The notes below the pieces were generated by a model. It was given only the letters and a program-made list of their open reading frames with translations. It was not told the DNA's origin and did not search any database. A stretch of 39,147 bases of DNA from Bacteroidota bacterium. GTDB taxonomy: Bacteria; Bacteroidota; Ignavibacteria; UBA10030. Position numbers and translations under genes: made by a program. Below, piece by piece: positions 13,815-21,629 of this stretch. Numbering within the stretch: position 1 is the first letter of the stretch; each line of letters starts with the position of its first letter. Location: NCBI GenBank assembly GCA_021813905.1, contig JAKAJH010000030.1, positions 1 to 39,147 on the forward strand. Reading direction: 5' to 3'.

Positions 13815-13985
13815 CATGCTGGAATTGATTTGCCGTGGGCGCTGCGATGGACCGATGCACGACCGCCATCGCGGAGAGCGCTGGCTGCTCCGAAGGGATC
13901 CCTTGGAGATGTTGTTGTGGGGAGATCGACCGGAACGGTCGGGGGACCAGGAGATCTGAGGGATATCGGCGCGGCGTTCGCCCGT

Positions 13986-14207
13986 TCAGCGGAACAAATG
14001 ATTTGCGAGGATCGGGAGGACGAAGTACGCCCAGCTCATCCCGGCAACCGTCAACCCCGCGAGCGCTACCACCGACCAGAACGCCATCTTCAGCTCGCTC
14101 TCATTCTTTTTGGCGTTCTGCACCGCAAAGTACACGCCTATTCCGCCGATCGCGAGCGCGATCACCGAAAGAGTCCCAAAGACGGTCAGCAGCGTGTTGT
14201 CAGGCAT
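13986..14207 (-). CDS. Small two-helix membrane protein
   Basis: 73 aa starting at ATG 14207. Two hydrophobic segments (about residues 7-30 and 42-68) are joined by a polar KKNESELK loop; the second contains a Trp/Tyr pair typical of interfacial positions. No Cys, no catalytic motif and no recognised family. It begins 36 bp after the serpin stop on the same strand and may be its operon partner. The plain reading is a small integral membrane protein of unknown role; its coding status rests on the clear two-helix pattern and the absence of competing genes. Confidence 0.6.
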   Translation of the reverse strand: MPDNTLLTVFGTLSVIALAIGGIGVYFAVQNAKKNESELKMAFWSVVALAGLTVAGMSWAYFVLPILANHLFR

Positions 14208-14243
14208 GGTCGGGAGCCGGCGTTGTGTCTCTCTATGAACGGA

Positions 14244-15485
14244 TCAGGAACCCGAATGTTCCGCGGTCGGGTCGACGATCTTGCCGATGAAGATGATCCC
14301 GCCGGTCGAATGCTCCCGGATGGCGAACAGGAACGGCCGGTCCACGTCCATCCGGATCTCATGCGGCTGGACGCTGGTCACGTAGATCGATACCACGGTG
14401 ACCGCGGCCGCTTCGGTTCCCTCCTCGTTCACTTCCACGAACGTCTTGTGGATCACGTCGCTGATGGCAAGCGGGAAATTCGGATTGATGCGCGAGAAAT
14501 TCGCCGCCGGGGTGAATGCGATGCCCATCCCCATCGCCGAAAGCGGCCCCGGCAGATACTGTCCGTACTCGAGTTTGAATCGGGGGAAGGAGAGGACGAC
14601 CTCCGATTCCTGCAGCCCGCCGGTCAGCGACTGCCAGCGCTCATCGCTGAGCGAAGAGGCGAACGCGTCGATGTCGGCACCGGCAGCCGGCAGCAGCACG
14701 GTCATGCTGTACGCCCCGCCGCCGTACGGCAGATCGATCACCTGCACGCTGTCCGTGACGCCGTACCGGAGATCGGCCTTCTGGTGCATCATCCTGCACG
14801 TGACCGTCGAACCGTCCGGCCGCGTGAACGGACCGTCGACGGTCTGATCCGGCGCGAACTGGTATGTCCACGTTCCTTTGAAATACAACGCGTTGATCAG
14901 GAACATCACGACGCTCGGGTCGATGGTGTCGAGCACTTTCGGGATCTTCTCGTGGGTCTTCTCGTTGATCCATCCGTTGATGATGTCCACCGCACCGGCA
15001 CTGCTGAAGTCGAGCGATCGGACCTCCGCGTTGAAGGCGCTCGTGTTGTCGGCGATGAATGACGGTTCGACGGAGAAACCGGTGCGATACCAAAGCGAAT
15101 TGGCGTTGTCGAACGTGACGAGAGGATCGAGCAGCGGCAGCGCGGTCAGAATTGTGCGGTAGGAATCGTTGATCTGTTGACGGGTCAGCTCTCCGAGGTT
15201 CAGAGCGGCCTGCATCGAATCGAACGTCGTTCCCTCGGCTCCGTTCAGGGTCATGCCGAGGGCGATCGAGACGCTCAGCGGAGAGATGAAGAGGTTCTTC
15301 CCGGCCTGCTCGGCATTTGCCGCCGCGAGGAGGCGAAAGCCGAATGTATTGGCGGACGAAAAGGCCTGTTTCTCGAGCGAAGTGAATTCCGGCGGTGTGA
15401 CGATCGGGTCCGGAACGGTTGGATCGTCTTTGCACGATGCGAACAGCGCAAGCGCGAGGATGCCGGTAATGACCAGCGGTCGCAT
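14244..15485 (-). CDS. Lipoprotein serpin (serine protease inhibitor)
   Basis: 413 aa from ATG 15485, preceded by GGAGG at 5 nt. A lipoprotein signal (LALALFASC) puts it in the envelope, followed by a short Pro/Thr-rich tether. The body is a complete serpin: NLFISPLSVSIALGMTLNGA, INGWINEKTHEKIP, INALYFKGTW, and the C-terminal RPFLFAIREHSTGGIIFIG. The reactive-centre hinge EEGTEAAAVT has the small P12-P10 Ala residues needed for inhibitory loop insertion. Counting from the conserved hinge Glu as P17, P1-P1' is Thr-Ser. That suggests an elastase- or subtilisin-like target, but loop length makes it provisional. Serpins are uncommon in bacteria; this one probably guards the cell surface against host, prey or competitor proteases. 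Confidence 0.95.
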   Translation of the reverse strand: MRPLVITGILALALFASCKDDPTVPDPIVTPPEFTSLEKQAFSSANTFGFRLLAAANAEQAGKNLFISPLSVSIALGMTLNGAEGTTFDSMQAALNLGELTRQQINDSYRTILTALPLLDPLVTFDNANSLWYRTGFSVEPSFIADNTSAFNAEVRSLDFSSAGAVDIINGWINEKTHEKIPKVLDTIDPSVVMFLINALYFKGTWTYQFAPDQTVDGPFTRPDGSTVTCRMMHQKADLRYGVTDSVQVIDLPYGGGAYSMTVLLPAAGADIDAFASSLSDERWQSLTGGLQESEVVLSFPRFKLEYGQYLPGPLSAMGMGIAFTPAANFSRINPNFPLAISDVIHKTFVEVNEEGTEAAAVTVVSIYVTSVQPHEIRMDVDRPFLFAIREHSTGGIIFIGKIVDPTAEHSGS

Positions 15486-15532
15486 GGCAGCCTCCGGTGA
15501 ACAATCGGTGATGGGGGGTGTCGATCTGCCGT

Positions 15533-15561
15533 AATGTACCTCGGATCGCAGTCGGTGTCAA
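15533..15561 (-). promoter_or_regulatory. Candidate serpin promoter
   Basis: Minus strand TTGACA (15561-15556), 17 nt, TACATT (15538-15533). Read either as a sigma70-like -35/-10 pair or as TTG-N20-TAnnTT, it is the best-formed promoter in the window. It lies 48 bp before the serpin ATG, between the terminator of the upstream redox operon and the serpin. Confidence 0.6.
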
Positions 15562-15589
15562 GGGGAAGGATCAAACCGACGCGACAGGG

Positions 15590-15625
15590 CAATAAAAAAG
15601 CCGTCACCGCAGAACGGCGACGGCT
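15590..15625 (-). terminator. Rho-independent terminator of the redox operon
   Basis: On the minus strand an 11-bp stem (AGCCGTCGCCG with CGGTGACGGCT, one G-U pair) with a 5-nt loop is followed by TTTTTTATT. It starts 21 bp after the stop of the Cys-rich exported protein at 15646 and ends the tlpA-dsbD transcript. Confidence 0.9.
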
Positions 15626-15645
15626 CCCATCGGGCGTCAGGACGG

Positions 15646-16080
15646 TTATCCCTTCTTCTTCGCTTCCTTCATCTCAACCGTCTTGACGTCATGAATCGCC
15701 TGCACGTTGATCGTCATCCCATCCATCGTACCGACCACGTTCACTTCAATGTCGCTCTTCTTCTTCGTGTTCTTCAGATAGTCGGCTGCCATCTTCGAGC
15801 CGGCGTCGTTGAACGGATAGAACTTCCCGCCGGACACGAGACCGTAACCGCTGGCCGCACAATCGTCTTCGAGCGCGCACTCGCGGGTGTGGCGTTTTGC
15901 CTTCTGCATGGCCTTCTCCGCGCCGGCCTTCGGCATGTTCTTGCCGCACATCTGATCCACGAGGTATCCCTTCATGGTGTGGGTGCCCATGGCATGCGAT
16001 CCCATCGCTGCGTGTCCCTGCGCCGCGGCCAGGGAGACAAACAGGGCTGTCGAGAGCAATGCTGCGAACATACGCTTCAT
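15646..16080 (-). CDS. Exported Cys-rich protein of unknown function
   Basis: ATG 16080 gives 144 aa; the much longer open frame above it overlaps dsbD and is not coding. A clean Sec signal peptide (MKRMFAALLSTALFVSLAAA) is followed by a short Met/His-rich stretch (AAMGSHAMGTHTM) that could bind copper or another metal. The mature domain holds a Cys in VDQMCGKNM and two in RECALEDDCAASGYGLVSGG, then KFYPFNDAG and a final beta-rich part (VVGTMDGMTINVQAI). Exported proteins with this G-x-x-x-D-x-x-C-G ... H-x-x-C pattern occur in several phyla without known function. It sits last in an operon with TlpA and DsbD, so its Cys residues are plausible periplasmic redox or metal-site clients. Confidence 0.8.
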   Translation of the reverse strand: MKRMFAALLSTALFVSLAAAQGHAAMGSHAMGTHTMKGYLVDQMCGKNMPKAGAEKAMQKAKRHTRECALEDDCAASGYGLVSGGKFYPFNDAGSKMAADYLKNTKKKSDIEVNVVGTMDGMTINVQAIHDVKTVEMKEAKKKG

Positions 16081-16115
16081 GAATCTCTCCTTTTCGTTGC
16101 GGTTCCGGACGATGA

Positions 16116-17921
16116 TCAGGAACCAGGATTCAGCGCCGGTTTCAGTTTTGCGAGAAATTCTTTCGGGGGGATGAACCCGACGATCCTCGATTCCACCGCC
16201 TCTGTCCCGTCGCCTCGCAAGACGACGATCGTCGGGACTCCCGAGATACCGAACTTCTTCCGCAACGCGTCCGATTCCGGAGAATCGAAGTGGGTCAGGT
16301 CCACTTTCATCCGCACAATGTCCTTCGTCGCCTGAACCACCCCGGGATCGGTCCACGTATTGCGGTCGAGCTCGAGGCACGGAATGCACCAGTCCGCGTA
16401 AAAATCCAACAGCACAGGCACTCCGTTCTCCTTTGCCTCTAACACGCGCTGCTCCGAGAAAGGTTCCCAGACGATCCCGGGCTGCCGCATCTGGCTCAGA
16501 AACAATCCGCCCAGAAGGATCGTGACGGCGCCGAAGACCCATTGGATCCGCTGGAGCACCGGCTTGCCCCGGCCTGACCGGTCGACGAAGCCGGCATACA
16601 GGCCGCCCAGGATCAGCACGACCGGCACGACATACGCGGAAAGCTTCGGCGCGACGGCGAGGCTGAGGTAGAACAAAGCGGCCCCCGTCAGAATGATGCC
16701 GAAGATCCGCTCCACCCACACGAGCCATGTGCCCGATCGCGGGACCTTCTTGAGAAGCCCGGAGAACGTCCCGAGAATGAGATACGGAAATCCAAGACCG
16801 AGCGAGAGAACGAAGAACGACCAGAAGCCGAACATCGCGTCGCCCCGCGTCCCGACGAACGCCATGAGTGCAATCACCGGCGGCCCGATGCAGGGAGCCG
16901 CGAACACGCCGACGACCAGGCCGGAAAGATACGTCGCAATGAGCCCGGTACCGGTCGTGCCGCCCAGCTTGCTGGTGAGCCAGTATGGCATCTGGATCTG
17001 ATACAGTCCGAACGAGCTCAGCGCAAGGCCGAACAGCAGCGCCGCGATCCCGCCCAGCACCCAGGGACTCTGCAGCCAGCTGCCGAACAGCCCGCCGCCG
17101 AGCGCCGCCGTGACGCCCAGAACGCTGTACATGCTCGCGATGCCGAGTACGTACACCACGGCTTTGAAGAACACGCGGAGCACGTTGGTTTCCGATTGTC
17201 CGCCGAAGAGCGAGACGGTCACCGACATCATCGGATACACACACGGCGTGAGATTGAGCGCGAGACCGATGGCGAAGATTGCCAGGAAGAAGACCAGCGT
17301 ACCTTTCTCCTCGAAGGTGGCCGCCAGCTCGTTTCGTTCCCCGCCGCTCACAAACTGATCAGGGCGATACGACGCGAACACTTCCTGATTGGCGTCCTGC
17401 ACGGCCGTCCCCGGCGGAGTAATCTCGACGGGAATTGTCACCGCGACATCCGACGGCGGCAGACAGACCTGATTGTTGCACGCCTGCACCTCCAGCGTCC
17501 CGTGGAGCGTGTCCGGGCCGGGAGTGACCTTCTCGGAGAACCGGACGGACGCGAAGATCGTGACGGTTCCTTCGTACACGTCAAGCGCGCTTTCGGCGAA
17601 GTCGAGCTTCACCGGTACGCCCTTCGGGTAGCGGATGTCGGAAATGATCATCCCTTCCTTCGATGCGAGCGCAAACGATGTCCCGATCAGATAGTCGTAC
17701 GTCGGCTGGTGGGAATTCACGTGCCATCCGTCGGCGACATGAACCAGGACCGCGATCCTGGCCGTGGAACCGGCCGCGACTTTGTCAGTTGCCAGCCGGG
17801 CTTCTGCAGTGACTTGCTGGCCGGACGATCGCATTTGTGCGATTGCAGGCGTGCCGGCAGCAGACAGCGTCCACCCCAGCGCCGCCGCCAGAAAGAGGTG
17901 CATCTTCAGGAGGTTTCGCAT
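16116..17921 (-). CDS. dsbD: DsbD-type transmembrane thiol:disulfide interchange protein
   Basis: The start at ATG 17921 gives 601 aa; an upstream in-frame extension overlaps tlpA and is rejected. Order of parts: signal peptide (to about residue 25); N-terminal DsbD-alpha immunoglobulin-like domain with the Cys pair in QACNNQVCLPP; an eight-helix membrane domain with the paired Cys motifs NLTPCVYPM and AAPCIGPPV; and a C-terminal thioredoxin domain with ADWCIPC and the cis-Pro in SGVPTIVVL. All six Cys needed for electron relay are present. DsbD carries reducing power from cytoplasmic thioredoxin to periplasmic proteins. It lies 25 bp after tlpA and 35 bp before the Cys-rich exported protein, which together suggest a periplasmic reduction module. 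Confidence 0.95.
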   Translation of the reverse strand: MRNLLKMHLFLAAALGWTLSAAGTPAIAQMRSSGQQVTAEARLATDKVAAGSTARIAVLVHVADGWHVNSHQPTYDYLIGTSFALASKEGMIISDIRYPKGVPVKLDFAESALDVYEGTVTIFASVRFSEKVTPGPDTLHGTLEVQACNNQVCLPPSDVAVTIPVEITPPGTAVQDANQEVFASYRPDQFVSGGERNELAATFEEKGTLVFFLAIFAIGLALNLTPCVYPMMSVTVSLFGGQSETNVLRVFFKAVVYVLGIASMYSVLGVTAALGGGLFGSWLQSPWVLGGIAALLFGLALSSFGLYQIQMPYWLTSKLGGTTGTGLIATYLSGLVVGVFAAPCIGPPVIALMAFVGTRGDAMFGFWSFFVLSLGLGFPYLILGTFSGLLKKVPRSGTWLVWVERIFGIILTGAALFYLSLAVAPKLSAYVVPVVLILGGLYAGFVDRSGRGKPVLQRIQWVFGAVTILLGGLFLSQMRQPGIVWEPFSEQRVLEAKENGVPVLLDFYADWCIPCLELDRNTWTDPGVVQATKDIVRMKVDLTHFDSPESDALRKKFGISGVPTIVVLRGDGTEAVESRIVGFIPPKEFLAKLKPALNPGS

Positions 17922-17946
17922 ATCGTTCGACGAGAAATCGGTGATT

Positions 17947-18429
17947 TTAGAGCAGATCCTTGACGAGCTTCTCGAATGCCGGACCGGAAAGCATGCCGAT
18001 GTGCTTTTCCACGATCGTGCCCTTCCGATCAATCACGAATGTCGTCGGAATGGCCTCGATGCCGCCGTACGTGGCCGTCAACGCGGGGGTGCCGAGGACC
18101 ACAGGGTAGTTCATCTTCATCCTCTGAACGAACGGATTGACGACCGACCAGCCGTCCTCGTCCAGAGCAATGCCGACGATCTCGAGTCCTTTGGATTTGT
18201 AGGCGCCATAGGTCTTGATGAAGTCGGGGATTTCCGCGCGGCAAGGGGGGCACCAGGTCGCCCAGAAGTTGACGACGACGACTTTGCCTTTCAGCTTCGC
18301 CAGGTCAACCACGGTCCCGGAGGAGGTTTTCAGTGAAAAGGTCGGGGCTTTTGAACCCTTGTCCTGCGAAAGACCGGTGGTCGCCAGCAGCGTGACAGCC
18401 GCGACGATGGTGATGAGCGTGCGTTTCAT
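17947..18429 (-). CDS. TlpA/ResA-like exported thioredoxin
   Basis: 160 aa from ATG 18429, preceded by AAAGAGGAA. A signal peptide or N-terminal anchor (about residues 1-20) precedes a thioredoxin fold of the TlpA/ResA type: APTFSLKTSSGTVVDLAKLKG, the active site WATWCPPC (Cys60, Cys63), then EIVGIALDED and the cis-Pro loop IEAIPTTFVIDRKG. These proteins reduce periplasmic disulfides, often for cytochrome c assembly, and receive electrons from DsbD/CcdA. dsbD follows directly in the same operon, so that pairing is well supported. No cytochrome maturation genes are in the window. The mature protein may be soluble or tethered. Confidence 0.93.
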   Translation of the reverse strand: MKRTLITIVAAVTLLATTGLSQDKGSKAPTFSLKTSSGTVVDLAKLKGKVVVVNFWATWCPPCRAEIPDFIKTYGAYKSKGLEIVGIALDEDGWSVVNPFVQRMKMNYPVVLGTPALTATYGGIEAIPTTFVIDRKGTIVEKHIGMLSGPAFEKLVKDLL

Positions 18430-18606
18430 CGGATGTTCCTCTTTGATGAGTGGTTCTTGCAGTGACGCGTCTGTCTGCGCTCAGCCGAATCGCGTGTCGA
18501 TCCACCGGGGCGACAGGAGTAACATAGAGAAAAATGACCGGATTCGAAAACCGCGCATCCGGCGGTTTCCTTGCTTTTCAGACAAAATCGCTCAATATTT
18601 TTGCAG
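18430..18606. promoter_or_regulatory. Divergent intergenic region between tlpA and the sugar kinase
   Basis: This 177-bp region serves both transcripts. For the plus strand, TTG (18571-18573), 22 nt, TATTTTTG (18596-18603) is a perfect TAnnTTTG box ending 3 nt before ATG 18607. For the minus strand, TATGTTAC (18526-18519) with TTT at 20 nt is a weaker match ahead of tlpA. An inverted repeat AAACCGC-N7-GCGGTTT (18548-18568) lies between the two and overlaps the edge of both; it could be an operator. Confidence 0.45.
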
Positions 18607-19554
18607 ATGGAGACCGCACGATATATCATCGGATTGGACGGCGGAGGCACCAAAACGGCCGGCGTACTCTGTGCGCCGGATGGCGCCATTCTCGCCGAAG
18701 CGCAGGGAGGGCCGTCCAATTTCCAGGTGATCGGCGTCGAAACGGCCGCAAAGACCATTTTGGACGTCATCCAGTCCTGCTGCCATACTATTGGATGCAG
18801 CACAGCCGAAATCGGTGCGACGGTTGCCGGTCTCACCGGCGCAGGACGCCCCAACGATCAGCAGCGCATGGCGGACGCCGTTCTGGATGAGGCCCGGAAT
18901 CGTTCCCTGATCCTGGCCAATGTCTGGGTGGAAAGCGACGCCCGGATCGCGCTGGAAGGGGCCTTTAGCGGAAAGTCGGGGATCATCGTCATCGCTGGCA
19001 CCGGTTCGATCGTTTTCGGCAAGGACCGGAAGGGCGTGGTGCACCGCGGAGGCGGCTGGGGGCGGCTGATCGGCGATGAAGGAAGCGGCTACGCGATCGG
19101 GCGGGAAGCTTTCCGTGCCGTCGCCCGGATGATCGATGGGCGGGGTGAGCGGACGAAGCTGTTGGCCCTGTTCGGCAAGAAGCTCGAGCTCGGCACCCAG
19201 GAAGCCATCATCGAGGCCCTCTATCGGAAGAATTTCGATGTCGCATCCGCGGCGCCGCTCGTGCTCGAGGCAGCGGAAAAGGAAGACCGGGTCGCGCAGC
19301 GGATTCTGACCGAGGCGCGCGAGGAGCTCCGCGAGGTCATCTCCTCTGTGTTTGACCGGCTGCGCGGGAGCCGGAAGCGCGAGGAGCGCATCCCGCTGGC
19401 GTTCGTCGGCAGCCTGCTGACCAACCAGAACAGCTATTCCCGGGGCATGCGGACCGCCATCCGGCGGACGATGCCGCGGATATCCGTGCAGGAAGCCGAA
19501 GCGTCCCCCGTGGTGGGAGCCGCGCTGATGGCGGCGTCGCGTCTCAGCCGCTGA
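18607..19554 (+). CDS. BadF/BadG-type N-acetylhexosamine kinase (NAGK/MurK-like)
   Basis: ATG 18607 gives 315 aa. The ASKHA phosphate-1 loop IGLDGGGTKT is followed by the conserved GAGR in AGLTGAGRPND, the catalytic-Asp segment VESDARIALEGAF, phosphate-2 loop VIAGTGSIVFG and the GRLIGDEGSGYAIGREAF block typical of human NAGK and bacterial MurK. The C-terminal PLAFVGSLL and VVGAALMA complete the fold. This subfamily phosphorylates GlcNAc and/or MurNAc in the cytosol. It heads a run of genes for cell-wall sugar processing (GT2, GNAT, DUF4922, SpoIID, AmpG, NagZ), which supports a peptidoglycan amino-sugar role. No Shine-Dalgarno is visible and the promoter box lies immediately upstream, so a leaderless mRNA is possible. 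Confidence 0.88.
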   Translation: METARYIIGLDGGGTKTAGVLCAPDGAILAEAQGGPSNFQVIGVETAAKTILDVIQSCCHTIGCSTAEIGATVAGLTGAGRPNDQQRMADAVLDEARNRSLILANVWVESDARIALEGAFSGKSGIIVIAGTGSIVFGKDRKGVVHRGGGWGRLIGDEGSGYAIGREAFRAVARMIDGRGERTKLLALFGKKLELGTQEAIIEALYRKNFDVASAAPLVLEAAEKEDRVAQRILTEAREELREVISSVFDRLRGSRKREERIPLAFVGSLLTNQNSYSRGMRTAIRRTMPRISVQEAEASPVVGAALMAASRLSR

Positions 19555-19576
19555 CTGAAGTCACCGTTCGATCAAT

Positions 19577-19599
19577 CCCGTCCCGTCCGTCGGGGCGGG
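19577..19599 (+). other. GC-rich intergenic stem-loop before the GT2 gene
   Basis: CCCGTCCCG (19577-19585), 5-nt loop, CGGGGCGGG (19591-19599): 9 bp with one G-U pair, in the 63-bp gap between kinase and glycosyltransferase. There is no T-run. It may protect or separate mRNA segments within the operon. Confidence 0.5.
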
Positions 19600-19617
19600 C
19601 CCCTTGTGAGGATCTTC

Positions 19618-21090
19618 ATGAGTACTCTGACCATTGCCCTTCCGTACGTGCAGCATGCCGGCTTTTCATCCGTTGTCGCGTCACTCGCCGAGTCTCCGCT
19701 CGTCTCGCGTCTGCTCATCGTGAGCGACGGTCCGGTGGCGGAGAAGTTCGCGAAAGCGGAGGTGGTGACTGCGGGATCGTTCCGTTCCGGCAGGCTTGTG
19801 AACGAGGTCGTCGCGAAGACGTCCACCGACTACCTGGCGTTTCTCTCGGAGCCGGAACGACTGCAAAGCGGCCAGCGCGCTATCGAACGTCTGCTCACGG
19901 TAGCGGAAGACACCGGCGCCGGCATGGTCTACGCGGACTACTGGGAGATCAAAGGCGGCGTCCGGAACGAACATCCGCTCATCGACTATCAGTTCGGCAG
20001 CCTGCGCGACGGATTCGACTTTGGCTCGCTCCAGCTCTACTCCGTGGCCGCGCTGAAATCCGCGGTTGCGAAGCACGGCCCCGTGCCGGACGTGCAGCAT
20101 GCCGGTCAGTACGACATCCGGCTGAAGGTCTCCGTCGGGCATGAGATCTTCCACCTGCAGGAATTTCTCTACACGAAGATCGAGACCGATCTGCGCAAGT
20201 CGGGTGAGAAGATGTTCGATTATGTCGATCCGCGGAACGCGGCGTATCAGAAAGAGATGGAACTCGTCGCGACGCAGCATCTGAAGAACATCGGTGCGTA
20301 CCTCGCGCCGAATTTCGAGAAGGTACCCGCCGACTCCGGCAAATACGCCGTGGAAGCGAGCGTCATTATTCCGGTGCGCAACCGGGTCCGCACGATCGGC
20401 GATGCGGTGAAGAGTGTGCTCGCGCAGAAGACGAATTTCGCATTCAACTGCATCGTGGTGGACAACCATTCCACCGACGGGACCACCGACGTGCTCGCCG
20501 GCCTCGCGGCTTCCGATCCGCGCGTGCGGCACATCGTACCGACGCGGACCGACCTCGGCATCGGCGGCTGCTGGAACGAAGGAGTGTTCTCCGACGCATG
20601 CGGCCGGTACGCCGTGCAGCTGGACTCGGACGACATCTACAGCGGACCGGACACGCTGCAAAAGGTGGTGGATGTGTTCCACTCCGGCGACTACGGGATG
20701 GTGATCGGATCGTACCAGCTGGTGGATATGGACCTGAAAGAACTTCCTCCGGGATTGATCGATCATCGCGAATGGACGCCGGACAACGGCCGCAACAACG
20801 CCCTGCGCATCAACGGCCTCGGCGCCCCGCGCGGATTCCATACCGCCATCCTGCGCCGGTCCGGACTGCCCAACACGAGCTACGGTGAAGACTACGCCGC
20901 CGCCCTCCGGATATCCCGCCACTATCAGATCGGACGCATCTACACGTCGCTCTATCTCTGCCGGCGGTGGGAAGGAAACACGGACGCCGCCCTCTCGATC
21001 GAGAAAGCGAATCGAAACGATCTGTACAAGGACCGGATCCGCACGATTGAGATCCGCGCCCGCCAGCGGATGGCCGGAGGCAAGAAGTGA
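19618..21090 (+). CDS. Family 2 glycosyltransferase with N-terminal accessory domain
   Basis: ATG 19618 is preferred because GTGAGGAT lies 6 nt upstream; a GTG at 19606 is the alternative. The product is 490 aa. Residues about 245-400 are a classic GT2 (GT-A) domain: [34 protein letters not shown] and the metal-binding [10 protein letters not shown] (D-x-D). Residues 1-240 form a second, weaker GT2-like region ([34 protein letters not shown]). There are no membrane helices, so the enzyme is cytosolic. It overlaps the GNAT gene (GTGA). The same neighbours in other Bacteroidota, as I recall, suggest a conserved job; the donor could be made by the HIT-like enzyme two genes on. That is inference. 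Confidence 0.82.
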   Translation: MSTLTIALPYVQHAGFSSVVASLAESPLVSRLLIVSDGPVAEKFAKAEVVTAGSFRSGRLVNEVVAKTSTDYLAFLSEPERLQSGQRAIERLLTVAEDTGAGMVYADYWEIKGGVRNEHPLIDYQFGSLRDGFDFGSLQLYSVAALKSAVAKHGPVPDVQHAGQYDIRLKVSVGHEIFHLQEFLYTKIETDLRKSGEKMFDYVDPRNAAYQKEMELVATQHLKNIGAYLAPNFEKVPADSGKYAVEASVIIPVRNRVRTIGDAVKSVLAQKTNFAFNCIVVDNHSTDGTTDVLAGLAASDPRVRHIVPTRTDLGIGGCWNEGVFSDACGRYAVQLDSDDIYSGPDTLQKVVDVFHSGDYGMVIGSYQLVDMDLKELPPGLIDHREWTPDNGRNNALRINGLGAPRGFHTAILRRSGLPNTSYGEDYAAALRISRHYQIGRIYTSLYLCRRWEGNTDAALSIEKANRNDLYKDRIRTIEIRARQRMAGGKK

Positions 21091-21629
21091 AGATCGTCTA
21101 TCGCCGCTGGACGCGCGAGGATCTGCCGGCGGTGCGCACGCTGCTGTGGGAAACGTGGGCGGATGCGTACGCGGCGATCATCCCTCCCGACGATATGCGC
21201 GCGTACTTCGAGGAGCACTACTCGGACGACTGCATGGCGGCGCTGTACGCGGACCCGAACGTGGTCGGCACGATCGCCGAGGTCGACGGAGTGGTCGGCG
21301 GATATGCGAAGACGTACTACCATGCGGCGGAACAGCGGCTGTACGTCCACCAGCTCTACATGCTGCCCCGGTATCAGGGGCTCGGCCTCGGCAAGCAACT
21401 CATGAAGCTGGCCGGCGAGCGAGCCCGGACGCACGGCTTCGACCGCGTCTGGCTGGGCGTGATGGTCGAGAATCTACCCGCGCTGACCTGGTACCAACGG
21501 ATGGGTTTCCAGGTGACGGAAAAAGCGCCTTTCGTCATGGGCAAGACCACCGTGCAGCACTACATCGGCTACGTTCCGCTGGCCGAGTTGGACCGGCTTT
21601 CCACCTCTTCTGAGAAGCATTCCTCGTGA
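21087..21629 (+). CDS. GNAT-family N-acetyltransferase
   Basis: GTG 21087 overlaps the previous stop and gives 180 aa. The GNAT fold is clear: an N-terminal [16 protein letters not shown] strand-helix, substrate loop, [20 protein letters not shown] with the acetyl-CoA pyrophosphate loop (R-x-x-G-x-G), then [20 protein letters not shown], the usual N-x-x-A-x-x-W/F-Y-x-x-x-G-F ending. GNATs move an acetyl group from acetyl-CoA to an amine. Context among amino-sugar genes points to a sugar amine or a peptide-derived amine as acceptor, but this is not shown. Its stop overlaps the next start, so its dosage is coupled to the GT2 and DUF4922 proteins. Confidence 0.87.
   Translation: MKIVYRRWTREDLPAVRTLLWETWADAYAAIIPPDDMRAYFEEHYSDDCMAALYADPNVVGTIAEVDGVVGGYAKTYYHAAEQRLYVHQLYMLPRYQGLGLGKQLMKLAGERARTHGFDRVWLGVMVENLPALTWYQRMGFQVTEKAPFVMGKTTVQHYIGYVPLAELDRLSTSSEKHSS

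Noticed and set aside
16081-17244. Upstream extension of the exported Cys-rich protein to a 532-aa protein
   Set aside because: The extension lies within dsbD in another frame, is Arg/Gly-rich, and the signal peptide at 16080 marks the true start.
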